DNA of 64,000 nucleotides from Onthophagus taurus (Eukaryota; Arthropoda; Insecta; Coleoptera; Scarabaeidae): NCBI RefSeq assembly GCF_036711975.1, contig NC_091968.1, positions 15,562,001 to 15,626,000 of the forward strand, read 5' to 3'. Shown piece by piece: positions 62,880 to 64,000 of this stretch (position 1 is its first letter; each line of letters starts with the position of its first letter). The notes under the pieces were generated by a model. It saw only the letters and a program-made list of their open reading frames with translations, ran no database searches and was not told where the DNA came from. The position numbers and the translations under genes were made by a program.

Positions 62880-63840
62880 TCTTTACAGGAAAATCATTAT
62901 TAGCCTAAGACGGTGCTTGAAGTCTATAGAATTTACATATACCATTGACGATAATAGAAGAGGTTTGATGAAGCAACCGCATATTATGTCTTCTCGCGCA
63001 AAAATTTTCAGGGCTCAGCAAGAAGAAGTTGGCATGATGACAATAAAGAAACAATTAGAAGAAAAAATATTATTGAAGGAAAGAGGTAAATAAACATTTT
63101 TATTTTGTTATATATATTACAATTTAATTTATTTGTAGATTGTTCTACATGCTGGTAACAGCGAAGGACTTATTAGAGGAGCAAATTGATTGTTTGCATC
63201 AATTTCAGAAAAAAAATTGTTTATCATAATAACATGAACGCTAATTTATTTAAAAATGGTTTACAGAACAATTGCTGCCAAACTTAGATAAACCTAGTTT
63301 AATTATCCGTGGTAATGTATCTTATCATTCGAAAGTAAACCAACGAATACCTGCTACCACATGGCGGAAGGAGGAACTTCAAATTTTTTTGAGAGATAAA
63401 CATTGCATATAATTTTAATATGTTTAAAATGGAATTATATGCGTTAGCTAAAGATGCCCAAATTAACAGAAGATATGAAATTGATGAATTGGCGAATGAG
63501 TGAGGCATAAAGTGCTTCGATTACCAACTTATCATTGCTAATTCAATCCTATTGAATTAGTTAGGGCAAAATGTAAGCTTTTTTACAACCAGTATATTGG
63601 TAGAGATGGATATGGTGATGGTAAGGTTTTGACAATGTGCTTAGAGGCTTTATCACACGTAAATGCATAAAAATAGTGTCATTATATTAGTCACGCTGAG
63701 AAAGAAATAGAGTCTTTCTGGGTATTAGAAGAACAAGTGGAAAGAGTGCAGGATCCATTAATTATTAATTTAAATCAGGGCAGTAGTGATGATGAAGAGG
63801 ATGAATTGGACGAGAGGTCAGCGTCAGCATAACCTGATTA
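62880..63840 (+). pseudogene. Tc1-like (DDE_3) transposase E, decayed
   Basis: In mixed frames: VLHAGNSEGLIRGAN near 63150, FTEQLLPNLDKPSLII and GNVSYHSKVNQRIPATTWRK, EELQIFLRDKH (63265-63405), then KVLRLPTYHC and FNPIELVRAKCKLFYNQYIG (63515-63600, third acidic residue in NPIE), and CLEALSHVNA. An acidic tail (SSDDEEDELDERS) ends at about 63832. The order matches the Tc1-like insect family also seen at 23.0-23.9 kb. The residue usually Asp before N-YHS reads Gly here. Stops occur throughout. Confidence 0.7.
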
Positions 63841-64000
63841 ACAGAAGTGTTGGTTATGTAACAACGGAATATCTGGAGCAGTTGCACATGATAAAGAAAA
63901 CAAACACCTAAGAGAAAATTAAATGTGTAATAGGTTCAAGTGGTGTGTGTCGGGCAATACTTGTCTCGAATCACAATAAATTTTGAAAGTCTCTCTCTCA

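Noticed and set aside
1-64000. CRISPR arrays, tRNA or rRNA genes, bacterial operons
   Set aside because: No short regularly spaced repeats with unique spacers and no cloverleaf or rRNA-like blocks noticed; codon use, introns and element types are animal.

Overview
The window is nuclear DNA of an arthropod, almost certainly an insect; a beetle is a guess from the mix of element families. It is AT-rich. Almost every recognisable reading frame belongs to a transposable element, and I see no ordinary host gene, no tRNA or rRNA gene and no CRISPR array. Many elements are broken by stops, frameshifts or younger insertions, and the insertion order can often be read from exact target-site duplications.

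Layout. 0-5.4 kb: the 3' end of a LINE, a pogo-like transposase split by a piggyBac element with TTAA duplications, and a P-element-like fragment. 5.9-7.5 kb: a second LINE on the minus strand. 8.4-10.4 kb: a decayed transposon gene with a DDE-like region and a Ulp1-type protease. 10.5-13.5 kb: a short tandem-repeat family split by a nearly intact 2.5 kb hAT with an 8-bp duplication. 14-16.9 kb: a PIF/Harbinger pair, a transposase and a spliced MADF-BESS protein. 17-25.7 kb: P-like, hAT, Tc1-like, mariner, piggyBac and MITE remnants nested in one another.

25.7-44.8 kb is the centre of interest. A hAT remnant is split by a Ty3/Gypsy element (LTR start at 25748; gag; pol; partial right LTR at 44672). 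That Gypsy element is itself split twice. The first insertion, 27071-38020, is a 10.95 kb Maverick/Polinton-like element with 778-bp terminal inverted repeats (TIRs) about 99% identical. It has an intact protein-primed-type DNA polymerase B gene (1344 aa), an intact intronless matrix metalloproteinase gene (559 aa), a 172-aa gene of an uncharacterised family, two small paralogous gene types (one carried inside both TIRs), the tail of a Polinton-type integrase with a chromodomain, and a hairpin-rich 213-bp tandem repeat array. I see no capsid, packaging ATPase or adenovirus-type protease gene. The second insertion, 39383-43182, is a Penelope-like retroelement with 1.2 kb inverted arms and a 14-bp duplication.

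44.8-64 kb: a fold-back element, the other end of the hAT remnant, a second Penelope-like element, a spliced P-like transposase, a BESS-domain exon, a piggyBac element (52118-57323) that contains a third Penelope-like element, a Harbinger fragment, a mariner-like gene split by another piggyBac transposase, a decayed second Gypsy element, and a Tc1-like transposase pseudogene running to the window end.

The best candidate for an undescribed system is the Polinton-like element. A self-replication gene (PolB) is coupled to a secreted-type protease, and a small gene is duplicated in both terminal repeats. The other elements do not act together; the region is a TE graveyard and landing pad.
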